From CAZSNH01 sp052388455 (GTDB lineage: Bacteria; Pseudomonadota; Alphaproteobacteria; Rhizobiales; Hyphomicrobiaceae), in NCBI GenBank assembly GCA_052388455.1, contig JBQTIA010000060.1:1-27152 (forward strand): DNA of 27,152 nt, written 5' to 3'. The position numbers and the translations under genes are program-made. Shown here in pieces: positions 14,631-22,917 of the stretch. How positions within the stretch are numbered: the stretch's first letter is position 1; each line of letters opens with the position of its first letter. The notes under the pieces were generated by a model, which was not told the origin of the DNA, did not search any database, and saw only the letters and a program-made list of their open reading frames with translations.

Positions 14631-17624
14631 ATGTCCAACATCAGCGGGACATCCGGTAACGACACGATCGTAGGCAGCACGAATGCCGATCTGATCGAGG
14701 CCGGAGACGGAAACGACAAAGTCAACTCCGGCAATGGCGACGATGTCATCTATGGCGGCGCCGGCAACGACAACGTCAATGGCGAGGCCGGAAACGACAA
14801 GCTCTATGGCGGAGCCGGCAACGACATCCTGACCGGCCACTCTGGCGCCGACGAAATCTACGGCGAGGACGGCAACGACGGCGTTTACGGCGGCGGCGAC
14901 GACGACCGCATCTGGGGCGCGGCCGGCAACGACACGCTGATCGGCGATGGCGGCAACGACACCATCGACGGCGGCGCAGACAACGACAAGCTCTATGGCG
15001 GCACCGGTAACGACACGCTCTACGGAGGCACAGGCAACGACCAGCTCTTCGGCGAAGCGGGCAACGACACGCTGATGGTTAGCGCCGGCGAAGGCACCGA
15101 CGTTCTGAACGGCGGCGCCGGCTTCGATACCGTCGTGCTCGATGTCCGCTCCAGCGACGTGACGGCGGCCTTCCGCGACGATGTCGCGGCTTTCGATGCC
15201 TGGATGGCAAATCAGCTCGCCGCCAACGGCGGCACGACGGGCCTCTCGGCCCAGACCACCGGCAGCACGTTCAGTTTCACCTCGGTAGGATTTTCGATCT
15301 CGCTGATCGAAAGCGTGACCATCCGCGTCGACGGCGCGGTGGTGCCGCTGAGCGAGTTCCTGAACGTGGCACCGGTGGCCGACGCGCGTTCGGAGCTTTC
15401 GACTGATGAAGATACGGCCGTCGAGGGCCGCGTGCTGGCTGAGGACGCCGACGGCGACACGCTGACCTACACCGTGCACCAGGGTCCGGCGCACGGTACG
15501 CTCGGCCTCGATGCCGGAACGGGCTTCTACACCTACACGCCCAACGCCAATTACTTTGGTGCCGACACGTTCCATATCACGGTCACCGATCCCTCCGGCG
15601 AGATCGTGACGCAGGTCGTCGCAGTGAATGTCGCTGCCGTCAATGACGGGCCGGTGGCTGCGGCCGAGACCGCCCTCTCGACTGCCGAGGACACCAGCGT
15701 CAGCGGTCAGGTCGTCGCCTCCGACATCGACGGCGATGCGCTGCGTTTCGGCGTCGCCAGCGGCCCGGCCCATGGCGCCGTGACACTCGATGCAGAGACC
15801 GGCCGCTACACCTACACGCCCAACGCCAATTACTTCGGGACCGATGCATTTCAGGTAACCGTCACCGACCCCTCCGGCGCAAGCGTGACGCAGGTCGTCG
15901 CGGTGAATATCGCCGCCGTCAATGACGGGCCGGTGGCTGCGGCCGAGACCACCCTCTCGACCGCCGAGGACACCAGCGTCAGCGGACAGGTCGTCGCCTC
16001 CGACATCGACGGCGATGCGCTGCGTTTCGGCGTCGCCAGCGGCCCGGCCCATGGCGCCGTGACACTCGACGCCGAAACCGGCCGCTACGTCTACACGCCG
16101 GCCGCGCACTTCAGCGGCAACGACTCCTTCGATATCGCGATCACCGACGGCGCCGGCGGACGCATCACGCAGCGCATCGACGTCTCGATCAGCGCCGTCG
16201 TCGACAGCCCCGTGCTGACCGTCGAGGACAGCCTCGACAACAGCCATTCGGGTGGCCTCCTCGGAGAGCTTCTGAAAGGAAGCAACGCCAACGATACCCT
16301 GATCGGCGGCCTCGGCAGCGATCAGATTCTCGGCAGCAACGGCAATGATCTCCTGTTTGGAAGCAGCGCGGAAACGGTGGCGTTGTCGATCGCAGCCGGG
16401 CTCGTCGATACCGACGGATCGGAAAGCCTGTCCATCACCATCTCCGGTGTGCCTGAGGCTGCAATCCTTTCGGCCGGCCAGAACAACGGCAACGGCACCT
16501 GGACGTTGACCGCCGCGCAGGTTCAGGGTCTGCGCATGACCATGTCCGAGGCGATGGATGTCACCCTCTCGGTCACGGCGACCTCGGTTGAATCGAATGG
16601 CGCCCGGGCTTCCGTGACGCGGCAGCTCGAGGTGACCTTCAACACCGGCGACGACGGCATCGATCTGATGGTCGGAGGCAACGGCAACGACGTGATCTAT
16701 GGCGGCGGCGGCGACGACACGCTCTATGGCGGCGGCCAGCCCTCTTCGGGCGTGCCCGGCGTCAAGCCGGTGAGCCCTGACGATGACGATCTGATCTACG
16801 GCGGCGCAGGCCATGACACGATCTACGGCGGTAGCGGCAACGACCGAATTTATGGCGAAGCCGGCAACGACAAGCTCTATGGCGGTCGTGGCGAGGATCA
16901 GCTGTTCGGCGGCGACGGCAACGACGACCTCAAGGGTGACAGCGGCAACGACCGGCTCGAAGGCGGAGCCGGCAACGATTCGCTCTCGGGCAGCTCGGGG
17001 CACGACATCCTCGTCGATGGCGCCGGCAATGACAGCCTCGATGGCGGTTCGGGCGACGACCTCATGATCGCCGGCGCCGGCAACGACAGCTACAAGGGCG
17101 GTTCCGGCATCGACACGCTCGACTACTCGCAGTCGACCGGCGCCATCACGGTCGACGTCAGCAAGAAATCCGTCACCGGCTTTGGCACCGACAGCATCAA
17201 CAGCATCGAAAAGATCGTCGGCTCCAACTTCGCCGACACCTTCAAGGGCAGCTCGGGGGCAGATACGCTTCTCGGCGGCGGCGGCAACGACCACTTCCGC
17301 GGCATGGAAGGATCGGACGTCTTCACGGGCGGCGCCGGCAGCGATACCTGGCAGTGGTTCGTCAAGGATGTCCTCTCCGGCAACAAGCACCAGGGTGTTG
17401 ATACCATCACCGACTTCGGGGCCGGCGATCGACTCGACTTGCACGAGTTCGTCAAATCGTTCCGCAACACGCCGATCGACGACATCGTTCACGTCAATGA
17501 TCAAGCCGGCGGTTCGCTGATCTCGGTCAAGATCGGCTCCAGCTTCGTCGACCTCGTCATGCTCGAAGGCGTGCACGACCTGAGCGCAGGCGAAATGCTC
17601 GCCGACGGAATGATCATCACCTGA
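14631..17624 (+). CDS. Large RTX protein with cadherin-like domains, type I secreted
   Basis: This is a 997-residue predicted extracellular calcium-binding protein. In order it has a block of GGxGxDxL-type RTX nonapeptides (about 5-150), a spacer (150-245), and three cadherin-like/VCBS-type beta domains (247-336, 337-429, 430-522) with AEDADGDTL and YTYTPNANYFG signatures. A short RTX patch (about 537-565), an Ig-like domain (570-675) and a second RTX array (677-870) follow. The C-terminal type I secretion target region holds VDTITDFGAGDRLDLHEF (from about 923). There is no N-terminal signal peptide, as expected for T1SS cargo. ATG 14631 is chosen because the product then starts MSNISGTSGNDTIVG; an ATG at 14595 adds 12 residues. 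I see no protease, lipase or epimerase catalytic module, so a structural or adhesive role is likely. The secretion genes at 19178-21870 are the obvious exporter. Confidence 0.88.
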   Translation: MSNISGTSGNDTIVGSTNADLIEAGDGNDKVNSGNGDDVIYGGAGNDNVNGEAGNDKLYGGAGNDILTGHSGADEIYGEDGNDGVYGGGDDDRIWGAAGNDTLIGDGGNDTIDGGADNDKLYGGTGNDTLYGGTGNDQLFGEAGNDTLMVSAGEGTDVLNGGAGFDTVVLDVRSSDVTAAFRDDVAAFDAWMANQLAANGGTTGLSAQTTGSTFSFTSVGFSISLIESVTIRVDGAVVPLSEFLNVAPVADARSELSTDEDTAVEGRVLAEDADGDTLTYTVHQGPAHGTLGLDAGTGFYTYTPNANYFGADTFHITVTDPSGEIVTQVVAVNVAAVNDGPVAAAETALSTAEDTSVSGQVVASDIDGDALRFGVASGPAHGAVTLDAETGRYTYTPNANYFGTDAFQVTVTDPSGASVTQVVAVNIAAVNDGPVAAAETTLSTAEDTSVSGQVVASDIDGDALRFGVASGPAHGAVTLDAETGRYVYTPAAHFSGNDSFDIAITDGAGGRITQRIDVSISAVVDSPVLTVEDSLDNSHSGGLLGELLKGSNANDTLIGGLGSDQILGSNGNDLLFGSSAETVALSIAAGLVDTDGSESLSITISGVPEAAILSAGQNNGNGTWTLTAAQVQGLRMTMSEAMDVTLSVTATSVESNGARASVTRQLEVTFNTGDDGIDLMVGGNGNDVIYGGGGDDTLYGGGQPSSGVPGVKPVSPDDDDLIYGGAGHDTIYGGSGNDRIYGEAGNDKLYGGRGEDQLFGGDGNDDLKGDSGNDRLEGGAGNDSLSGSSGHDILVDGAGNDSLDGGSGDDLMIAGAGNDSYKGGSGIDTLDYSQSTGAITVDVSKKSVTGFGTDSINSIEKIVGSNFADTFKGSSGADTLLGGGGNDHFRGMEGSDVFTGGAGSDTWQWFVKDVLSGNKHQGVDTITDFGAGDRLDLHEFVKSFRNTPIDDIVHVNDQAGGSLISVKIGSSFVDLVMLEGVHDLSAGEMLADGMIIT
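14646..15090 (+). repeat. N-terminal RTX nonapeptide array
   Basis: This is a 27-base periodicity encoding GGxGNDxLx units such as YGGAGNDNV, YGGTGNDTL and GGAGNDILT. It would fold as a calcium-binding beta roll. Confidence 0.88.
15639..16196 (+). repeat. Two tandem 279-bp copies of a cadherin-like domain
   Basis: The sequence gtcaatgacgggccggtggc starts at 15639 and again at 15918, exactly 93 codons apart. The first 170 bases or so of the two copies differ at only about half a dozen positions, while the third, upstream domain (15370-15638) is clearly diverged. This indicates recent duplication or gene conversion. Confidence 0.88.
16663..17110 (+). repeat. Second RTX nonapeptide array of the large RTX protein
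   Basis: Repeated YGGxGND, GGAGND and GDSGND units are encoded in a 27-base rhythm. One non-repeat insertion rich in Pro, Ser and Asp (about 16737-16790) interrupts them. Confidence 0.85.
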
Positions 17625-17657
17625 GCCGATCCCGGCCGTTCTCTTCTTTCGAATTCA

Positions 17658-17694
17658 TGCAGGCGCGCCAACCCAGGTGCGCCTGCACGCTTTT
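17658..17694 (+). terminator. Rho-independent terminator after the large RTX gene
   Basis: The arms TGCAGGCGCGCC and GGTGCGCCTGCA (12 bp, one G-T pair) enclose AACCCA and are followed by CGCTTTT. It lies 33 bases past the stop, so the smaller RTX gene probably has its own promoter in 17695-17881. Confidence 0.82.
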
Positions 17695-17881
17695 CGCCTG
17701 GCCGTAACGATGCCCGATCGATACACTTGCACCCATTCCCTTCATACTTTGCTTACGCTTCTTTTAGGCGCGGCTGCTAACCATCAAGAGCCCGGTGACG
17801 GTCGTAATGCGACCTCAGCCGGGCTGGAGCTGCGTACGCCGAGACTCACCCTGGGGTCGCGGCGAAGTGTGAGTACATGCC

Positions 17882-19096
17882 ATGGTCCTGCGTCGCATCC
17901 GCGGCACAGTCGGCGCCGATACACTGGTCGGCGACCTCGACGCGATCAACAACATCTATGGAAACACCGGGGCCGACCTCATCACAGGGGGTGACTTCGG
18001 CGACGTTCTCGTCGGCGAAGGCGGCGATGACATCATTGCCGGCGGCGGGGGTAACGACGCGATCTACGGCGGCGGCAACGACGACCGCATCCGCGGCGAT
18101 GGCGGGGACGACTACGCCCACGGCGACGACGGCGCAGACCAGATCGACGGTGGCTCCGGCAACGACCGGCTGTTCGGGGATCGCGGCAATGACCGCCTCG
18201 ACGGCGGCACGGGTGACGACCAGCTCGCCGGCGGCCTCGGCGACGACGCGCTCGCGGGCGGCATTGGTCATGACGCCCTGCAAGGCGAGGAGGGGGACGA
18301 TCTCCTCGACGGCGGTCTCGGCAACGATCGGCTGCTCGGCGGCACCGGCAACGACTCCCTTTATGGCGGCGATGGGAACGACGTGCTCGACGGTGAGGAC
18401 GGAGATGACAGTCTCGCAGGTGGAGCCGGCAACGACACACTGACCGGGAACGCGGGGGACGACACACTCGACGGCGGAGACGGGCGCGATATCGCCCACG
18501 GCGGCACGGGCAACGACCATATTCTAGGCGGCAATGGCGACGACATCCTCGACGGCTGGGAAGGCACCGACACGCTCGAAGGCGGTACCGGCAACGACCA
18601 GCTCAACGGCGGAGGCGGACGCGACCAATTGTCGGGCAGCGAGGGCAACGACGGCTTCTTCGGAGGCGGCGAGAACGACCGCATCCTCGGCGGGGCCGGC
18701 GACGACAAGATCTATGGCGACGGCGGCAACGACCTCATCTTCGGCGGGACGGGCAACGACCTGCTGACCGGCGGCAAGCTGGCCAACGGTTTCTCGGTCG
18801 GGCGCGACACCTTCGCCTGGCAGCTTCAGGACGTGATCGACGGCAACGGCAACTCGGCCGGTTTCGACCACATCACGGACTTCGGCGCGGGCGATCGGCT
18901 CGATCTGTCGCGGCTGTTCAACGGCGCACCCCCGGCTGATCTGGCCGATGTCATTCGCGTGGTCGACACCGCGGCCGGCACGCTGATCTCGTTCGATCCC
19001 GCCGGAGACGCCGGCTTCGTCGATCTCGTGCTGCTCGACAACGCGCACTTCGCGAGCCTCGACGACTTGATTTCGGCGGGCTCGCTCACCGTCTGA
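17882..19096 (+). CDS. RTX-repeat protein with type I secretion C-terminus
   Basis: The 404-residue protein is almost entirely RTX nonapeptides (residues about 7-300, roughly thirty units such as GGTGNDSLY and GGAGNDTLT). A C-terminal targeting domain starts near DTFAWQLQDV and contains FDHITDFGAGDRLDL and FVDLVLLDNAHF. There is no other domain and no signal peptide, so it looks like a minimal calcium-binding beta-roll protein exported by a T1SS. The C-terminal 90 residues align with those of the 997-aa RTX protein, so one exporter should take both. The start at ATG 17882 is followed at once by an RTX-like GTVGADTLVGD; an overlapping out-of-frame ATG lies at 17877. It ends 81 bases before the ABC exporter gene and may be in one transcript with it. 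Confidence 0.85.
   Translation: MVLRRIRGTVGADTLVGDLDAINNIYGNTGADLITGGDFGDVLVGEGGDDIIAGGGGNDAIYGGGNDDRIRGDGGDDYAHGDDGADQIDGGSGNDRLFGDRGNDRLDGGTGDDQLAGGLGDDALAGGIGHDALQGEEGDDLLDGGLGNDRLLGGTGNDSLYGGDGNDVLDGEDGDDSLAGGAGNDTLTGNAGDDTLDGGDGRDIAHGGTGNDHILGGNGDDILDGWEGTDTLEGGTGNDQLNGGGGRDQLSGSEGNDGFFGGGENDRILGGAGDDKIYGDGGNDLIFGGTGNDLLTGGKLANGFSVGRDTFAWQLQDVIDGNGNSAGFDHITDFGAGDRLDLSRLFNGAPPADLADVIRVVDTAAGTLISFDPAGDAGFVDLVLLDNAHFASLDDLISAGSLTV
17900..18770 (+). repeat. RTX nonapeptide array filling most of the smaller RTX gene
   Basis: This is a long 27-base periodic array encoding GGxGxDxxx. Aspartate and glycine dominate, with very few interruptions. Confidence 0.88.
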
Positions 19097-19177
19097 CGTG
19101 TGTTGCCTGCGAGCCTTCCGGCTCCGGGTTCGTGCCGGAATTTGGATTGGGGCCGGACCGATGGTCCAGCGGTCGGG

Positions 19178-20884
19178 ATGTCGTCGATGCGTACTTCGAG
19201 ACGGTTGTTGAAACAGGTACGCCGCGCCATGCTGGCGGCTTTCCTGTTCAGCGGCTGCATCAATCTGCTGATGCTGTCGACCCCGCTCTACACGCTGCAG
19301 GTGTTCGAATCCGTCGTTCCGCTCGGCAGCATCGAGACGCTGGTGCTGCTGACGGCCATGACTGCTGCCGCCATCCTCGCACTGGCGCTGATCGAGATCG
19401 GCCGCGACATGATCCTGCTCCGGGCCGGATTGTGGCTCGACCACGAGCTCGGACAGCATCTGCTCGAGAATGGCGTCAAGCTCGGCGTACCGGGCCAGGA
19501 GCTGCGCCGTGATGCCGTGGCGCTGGAGAGCTTTAGAAGCTACCTGACGAGTCCGGCGGTGACGCCGCTGTTCGACGCGCCGTGGGTTCCCATTTTTCTC
19601 GTCGCACTGTTCATGCTGCATCCCATGGTCGGCGGCGTCGGACTGGCGTCGGCGCTGCTGCTCGTCGCGGCGTCGCTCTCGCAGAGCCTGCTGACGCGCC
19701 GGCTGACCGAGGACAAGGCGCGTGCGGGTGAACGAACCGGTCACTGGTGGACAACAGTGGCCGGCAACGCGCAGCTCAACGGCGCCTTGGGGCTGGCGCG
19801 CGGCGCCTCCGCGCAGTGGGAATATTTCAACCGCGCACACATCGCCGCCCAGTATTCCCTCGGCAAGCGCACGAGTGTCATCAAGGCGTTCGGACGCGCA
19901 GTCCGCATCAGCTCGCAGATCGCCATCTACGGCGTCGGCGCCGGTCTGGTGATCAAGGGCGAGCTGGCGCCGGGCGCTCTCGTCGCCTCCGCCATCCTGC
20001 TGGCGCGCGCACTGGCGCCGCTGGAGTTTCTTTCCGGTTCGGTGAAAGCGACTCAGGCGGCGCTGGCCGGCTACCGGCGGCTCAAATCCCTGCCCGCCGA
20101 TGCCGTCGTACCCCGCGTGACGAGCGGGGAGGCCGGTCTCGATGGCCATCTGAAGCTCGCCGACGTGACCTACTACCACCCGGCCCGCAAGACGCCGGCC
20201 CTGCGCGCCGTCTCGTTCGAGCTGCGGGCCGGACAAAGCCTCGGTATCGTCGGACCGAACGGCGCCGGCAAGTCGACTCTAGCGGCCATCATCGGCGGAG
20301 CGATTTCACCGACCACAGGCGCAGCCGATCTCGACGGCATCCCGATCGCCAAATGGCAGCGCGGCGACGACGCTCCCCCCGTCGGCTACATGCCCGACGA
20401 GCCGGTTCTGATCGAGGGAACGGTGCACGACAATATCGCGCGGTTCTGCGACATGAGCCTGATGGCCGTGGCGCGCGCCGCCATGCGCGCCGGCGTGCAC
20501 GAGACGATCCAAAGCCTGCCCTACGGCTACGACACGTCCGTCGGGCCGAACGGCAGCGGCCTCGCCCTGCGCGAGCGGCGCGCGGTGGCCCTGGCCCGCG
20601 CGCTCGCAGGCTCGCCCAAACTGATCGTGCTCGACGAGCCCGAGATCGGCCTCGACGGTGCCAGCCTCCGGCAGCTGATCGGCATACTCAAGACGCTGAA
20701 GGCCGAGGGCGTGGGGCTGGTGATCGCCACGCAGGACCCGAAGTTGCTGGCGCTGGTCGACAGCATCGTGCTGCTCAACCAGGGCGTGGTGCAGATGGCG
20801 GGGCCTGCCGAGGACGTCCGCCGGGGTTCGCAGCAGCCGGCAGCGGACAGCGTAAGGGATCGCGCGGGAGCACACGGACCATGA
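19178..20884 (+). CDS. Type I secretion ABC transporter (PrtD-like) with non-canonical ATPase motifs
   Basis: This is the inner-membrane ABC half of a type I exporter, expected to move the RTX proteins. In a 568-residue product, transmembrane segments lie at about 17-40, 53-75, 135-152, 153-172, 243-262 and 265-283, followed by a nucleotide-binding domain (about 324-545). Walker A is intact (GPNGAGKST, 359-367), and so is Walker B with its glutamate (LIVLDEPE, Asp486 and Glu487). However, the Q-loop position is Asp407 (GYMPDEP instead of GYLPQD), the LSGGQ signature reads SGLALRERR (460-468), and the H-loop has Gln519 (ATQDP). It has no N-terminal peptidase or CLD domain. Start ATG 19178 is chosen, and ATG 19187 is equally possible. 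The stop overlaps the next start (ATGA), so the genes are translationally coupled. Family assignment is solid; catalytic competence is uncertain. Confidence 0.86.
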   Translation: MSSMRTSRRLLKQVRRAMLAAFLFSGCINLLMLSTPLYTLQVFESVVPLGSIETLVLLTAMTAAAILALALIEIGRDMILLRAGLWLDHELGQHLLENGVKLGVPGQELRRDAVALESFRSYLTSPAVTPLFDAPWVPIFLVALFMLHPMVGGVGLASALLLVAASLSQSLLTRRLTEDKARAGERTGHWWTTVAGNAQLNGALGLARGASAQWEYFNRAHIAAQYSLGKRTSVIKAFGRAVRISSQIAIYGVGAGLVIKGELAPGALVASAILLARALAPLEFLSGSVKATQAALAGYRRLKSLPADAVVPRVTSGEAGLDGHLKLADVTYYHPARKTPALRAVSFELRAGQSLGIVGPNGAGKSTLAAIIGGAISPTTGAADLDGIPIAKWQRGDDAPPVGYMPDEPVLIEGTVHDNIARFCDMSLMAVARAAMRAGVHETIQSLPYGYDTSVGPNGSGLALRERRAVALARALAGSPKLIVLDEPEIGLDGASLRQLIGILKTLKAEGVGLVIATQDPKLLALVDSIVLLNQGVVQMAGPAEDVRRGSQQPAADSVRDRAGAHGP

Positions 20885-21870
20885 CCGAACAGAGACCGAT
20901 CGACCGCGCCATGACCGCGTCTCCCGTCATGCGCCCCGAGCGCCAGCATCCCCGCCTCGACATCCGGGTGCCGGTGATGCTCAGCCTCGCCGTTGCGCTG
21001 CTCTTCTTCGGGCTGGGCGTCGGCGGCGCCGCCTATGCGCCCATCGACAAGGGAGTTGGGCTTTCCGGGTCCATCGTGGTCGAAAGCAAGGTGAAGCCCG
21101 TCCAGCACCAGCGCGGCGGCGTGGTGCAGCGTATAGAGGTGGTCGAAGGGCAGATGGTGGCGGCGGGCGATTCGCTGGTCACCCTCGATACGACGGCGCT
21201 GGACCAGCAACTCGGCGCACTCCAGGCCCAGTCTGAGGCCGCCAGCAGACAGCTCGAGCTCGTGCGGCAGGAAGCGGCGACCATGACCGACCTCATGGAA
21301 CGCAAGCTGGCCGCCCGCTCGAAAGTGCTGGCGCTCGAACGGCAGATCGCCGAGGTGCAGAAGGAAGCGGCGGGCCTCACCGCCAAGATCGCGCTCGCCG
21401 AGCAGGAGCTGGAGCGCGCCGAGATCAAGGCCCCGGTGGCGGGCCGCGTGCTGTCTTTGCAGATCGCCGGGCCGGGTGCGGTCCTCCAGCCCGGCCAGAC
21501 GGTGCTCGAAATCGTGCCGATGTCAGACCGCCTCGTCGTCGAAGGCCGCTTGGCACCCAGCCAGATCGAGAACGTCAAGCCGGGAATGCCGGCCAAGGTC
21601 TGGCTCACCTCGCTGAGCTGGCGCGAGCAGCGCCCTCTGGCGGCGACGCTGGCCTGGATGTCGGCGGACAGCGTCGAGGACAAGCGGACGGGCGCGCCCT
21701 ACTTCACCACCCGCGTCGAGCTGTCGGAGACGCGGCCCGAAATCGAAAAGCGCGTCGCGCTGCATCCCGGGATGCGCGCGGAAATACTTCTGTTAACGGG
21801 ACGTAGTACTCTGCTCGACAGACTGCTCGATCCGCTGATGCGCAACATCAACCGGGCATTTCGAGGCTGA
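20881..21870 (+). CDS. Type I secretion membrane fusion protein (HlyD/PrtE family)
   Basis: This is the periplasmic adaptor linking the ABC protein to an outer-membrane TolC-like channel. In the 329-residue protein a short cytoplasmic N-terminus precedes one membrane helix (about 31-52). The first lipoyl half (GGVVQRIEVVEGQMVAAGD, about 79-97), a coiled-coil hairpin (about 105-183), the second lipoyl half (IKAPVAGRVLSL) and a beta-barrel domain (FTTRVEL) follow. PrtE/HlyD proteins are usually 430-480 residues, so the hairpin is clearly shortened. The ATG overlaps the stop of the ABC gene by four bases. No TolC gene is in the window, so the channel must be encoded elsewhere. Confidence 0.89.
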   Translation: MTEQRPIDRAMTASPVMRPERQHPRLDIRVPVMLSLAVALLFFGLGVGGAAYAPIDKGVGLSGSIVVESKVKPVQHQRGGVVQRIEVVEGQMVAAGDSLVTLDTTALDQQLGALQAQSEAASRQLELVRQEAATMTDLMERKLAARSKVLALERQIAEVQKEAAGLTAKIALAEQELERAEIKAPVAGRVLSLQIAGPGAVLQPGQTVLEIVPMSDRLVVEGRLAPSQIENVKPGMPAKVWLTSLSWREQRPLAATLAWMSADSVEDKRTGAPYFTTRVELSETRPEIEKRVALHPGMRAEILLLTGRSTLLDRLLDPLMRNINRAFRG

Positions 21871-21894
21871 ACCGGTTTTCCCTGAGGATGGGTC

Positions 21895-22779
21895 ATGTTC
21901 AAGATGAGCGGCATTTCGATGGTCTTCAACGTCGCCGGTGTGGCGGCAGTGGTGATCGTCGGCGGATACTTCGCCAGATCCGTGATGACACGCCAGCAGA
22001 CGGCTTCCTGCCTCGAGCGCTATCCGGCGGCCACCGAGCTGTCGCTCGCCGGCGAGAAGGGCCGGCCGATGTCGGCCATCGAGCTGCAGGGCCGCTTCGG
22101 TCGCAACGAGTGGGGCGTCATCGAAAACGTCTCGGTCGTGCGCAGCAGCGAGCGGGAGCGCGGATCGGAAGTTCTGAACGTCAAGCTGCCCGCCGGCAGC
22201 AGTTCGGCATTCCAGTCGCGCGCACCCAAGGGTGGCGCCGGATTCCTCTGGTCGCCGGAAAGCCTCACGGAGACCGAACTCGCCGGCGCGACCGGAGCCT
22301 GCCTCAGCTACCGCGTGTTCTTCCCCGACGATTTCGAATTCGCCGAGGCGGGCCTGCTGCCCGGTTTGTTCGGCGGCGAGTCCGTCGATCCGGCCGGCAG
22401 CAATGGCGGCCGCGATGGCTTTTCGACACGTCTCACCTGGGGCAGCAATGGTACGGCCGGCGTCGTCAACGTCGTTCCGGCAGACGCGAACAAGGAGCGC
22501 TTCTTCGGCGACACCGGGTTCCGGATCGAGCGTGGCCGCTGGGTGCATTTCGCGACCGAGTTGGTGCTCAATTCGCCCGGCAGCAAGGACGGCATCCAGC
22601 GCCTGTGGGTCGACGGCGACCTGAAAATGGAGCGCCACGGCCTCATCTGGCGAAACGACGAGCAGGTCGCCGTTTCCGGCGTGGCGGCCGATATTTCCTA
22701 CGGCAACATCGACAACTGGGCCGTGGCCCCCAAGGACGCCGAAATCCGCCTCAGTCCGTTCGCATTGAGCTGGCAGTAA
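21895..22779 (+). CDS. Membrane-anchored polysaccharide lyase family 14-like protein
   Basis: The 294-residue protein has an N-terminal hydrophobic segment (about 9-26) that acts as a signal anchor, then a beta-jelly-roll domain. The motifs LSYRVFFPDDFEF (137-149), GLLPGLFGG (153-161), DGFSTRLTW (174-182) and RGRWVHFATELVLNS fit polysaccharide lyase family 14, which includes alginate/polyuronate lyases. A terminal segment with WAVAPKDAEIRLSPF closes the jelly roll. The start has GAGG seven bases upstream and lies 24 bases after the membrane fusion gene, so it is probably in the same operon. Given the alginate-type synthase in this window, trimming or clearing a uronate polymer in the periplasm is a reasonable inference. 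I assigned the family by motif memory, and the substrate is unproven. Confidence 0.74.
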   Translation: MFKMSGISMVFNVAGVAAVVIVGGYFARSVMTRQQTASCLERYPAATELSLAGEKGRPMSAIELQGRFGRNEWGVIENVSVVRSSERERGSEVLNVKLPAGSSSAFQSRAPKGGAGFLWSPESLTETELAGATGACLSYRVFFPDDFEFAEAGLLPGLFGGESVDPAGSNGGRDGFSTRLTWGSNGTAGVVNVVPADANKERFFGDTGFRIERGRWVHFATELVLNSPGSKDGIQRLWVDGDLKMERHGLIWRNDEQVAVSGVAADISYGNIDNWAVAPKDAEIRLSPFALSWQ

Positions 22780-22917
22780 CGCCTGTTGGCGACCGGCGTT
22801 TACCACCTCGACTGGGGGTTACACCATCCGGGGAACGGGCGCCGCGGTACGACTTGGCCTAAACGGCACAACGTCGTATCACTGGCCAAAGATTGATTTG
22901 CCCATCGGGAACCGCCC

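Noticed and set aside
14109..17576. Very long minus-strand open frame (over 1,100 codons) across the aldo/keto reductase and RTX genes
   Set aside because: It is a shadow of GC-rich RTX repeats; the predicted product is a Val/Ala/Asp repeat without a domain. The plus strand has clear RTX and cadherin-like motifs.
14646..18770. Regular short repeats that might suggest a CRISPR array
   Set aside because: The spacing is 27 bases and in frame, and the units encode GGxGxDxxx nonapeptides. There are no unique spacers and no cas genes.
18524..20236. Long minus-strand frame opposite the RTX and ABC genes
   Set aside because: The plus strand encodes an RTX C-terminus and an ABC transporter with Walker motifs. 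The antisense product has no recognisable features.
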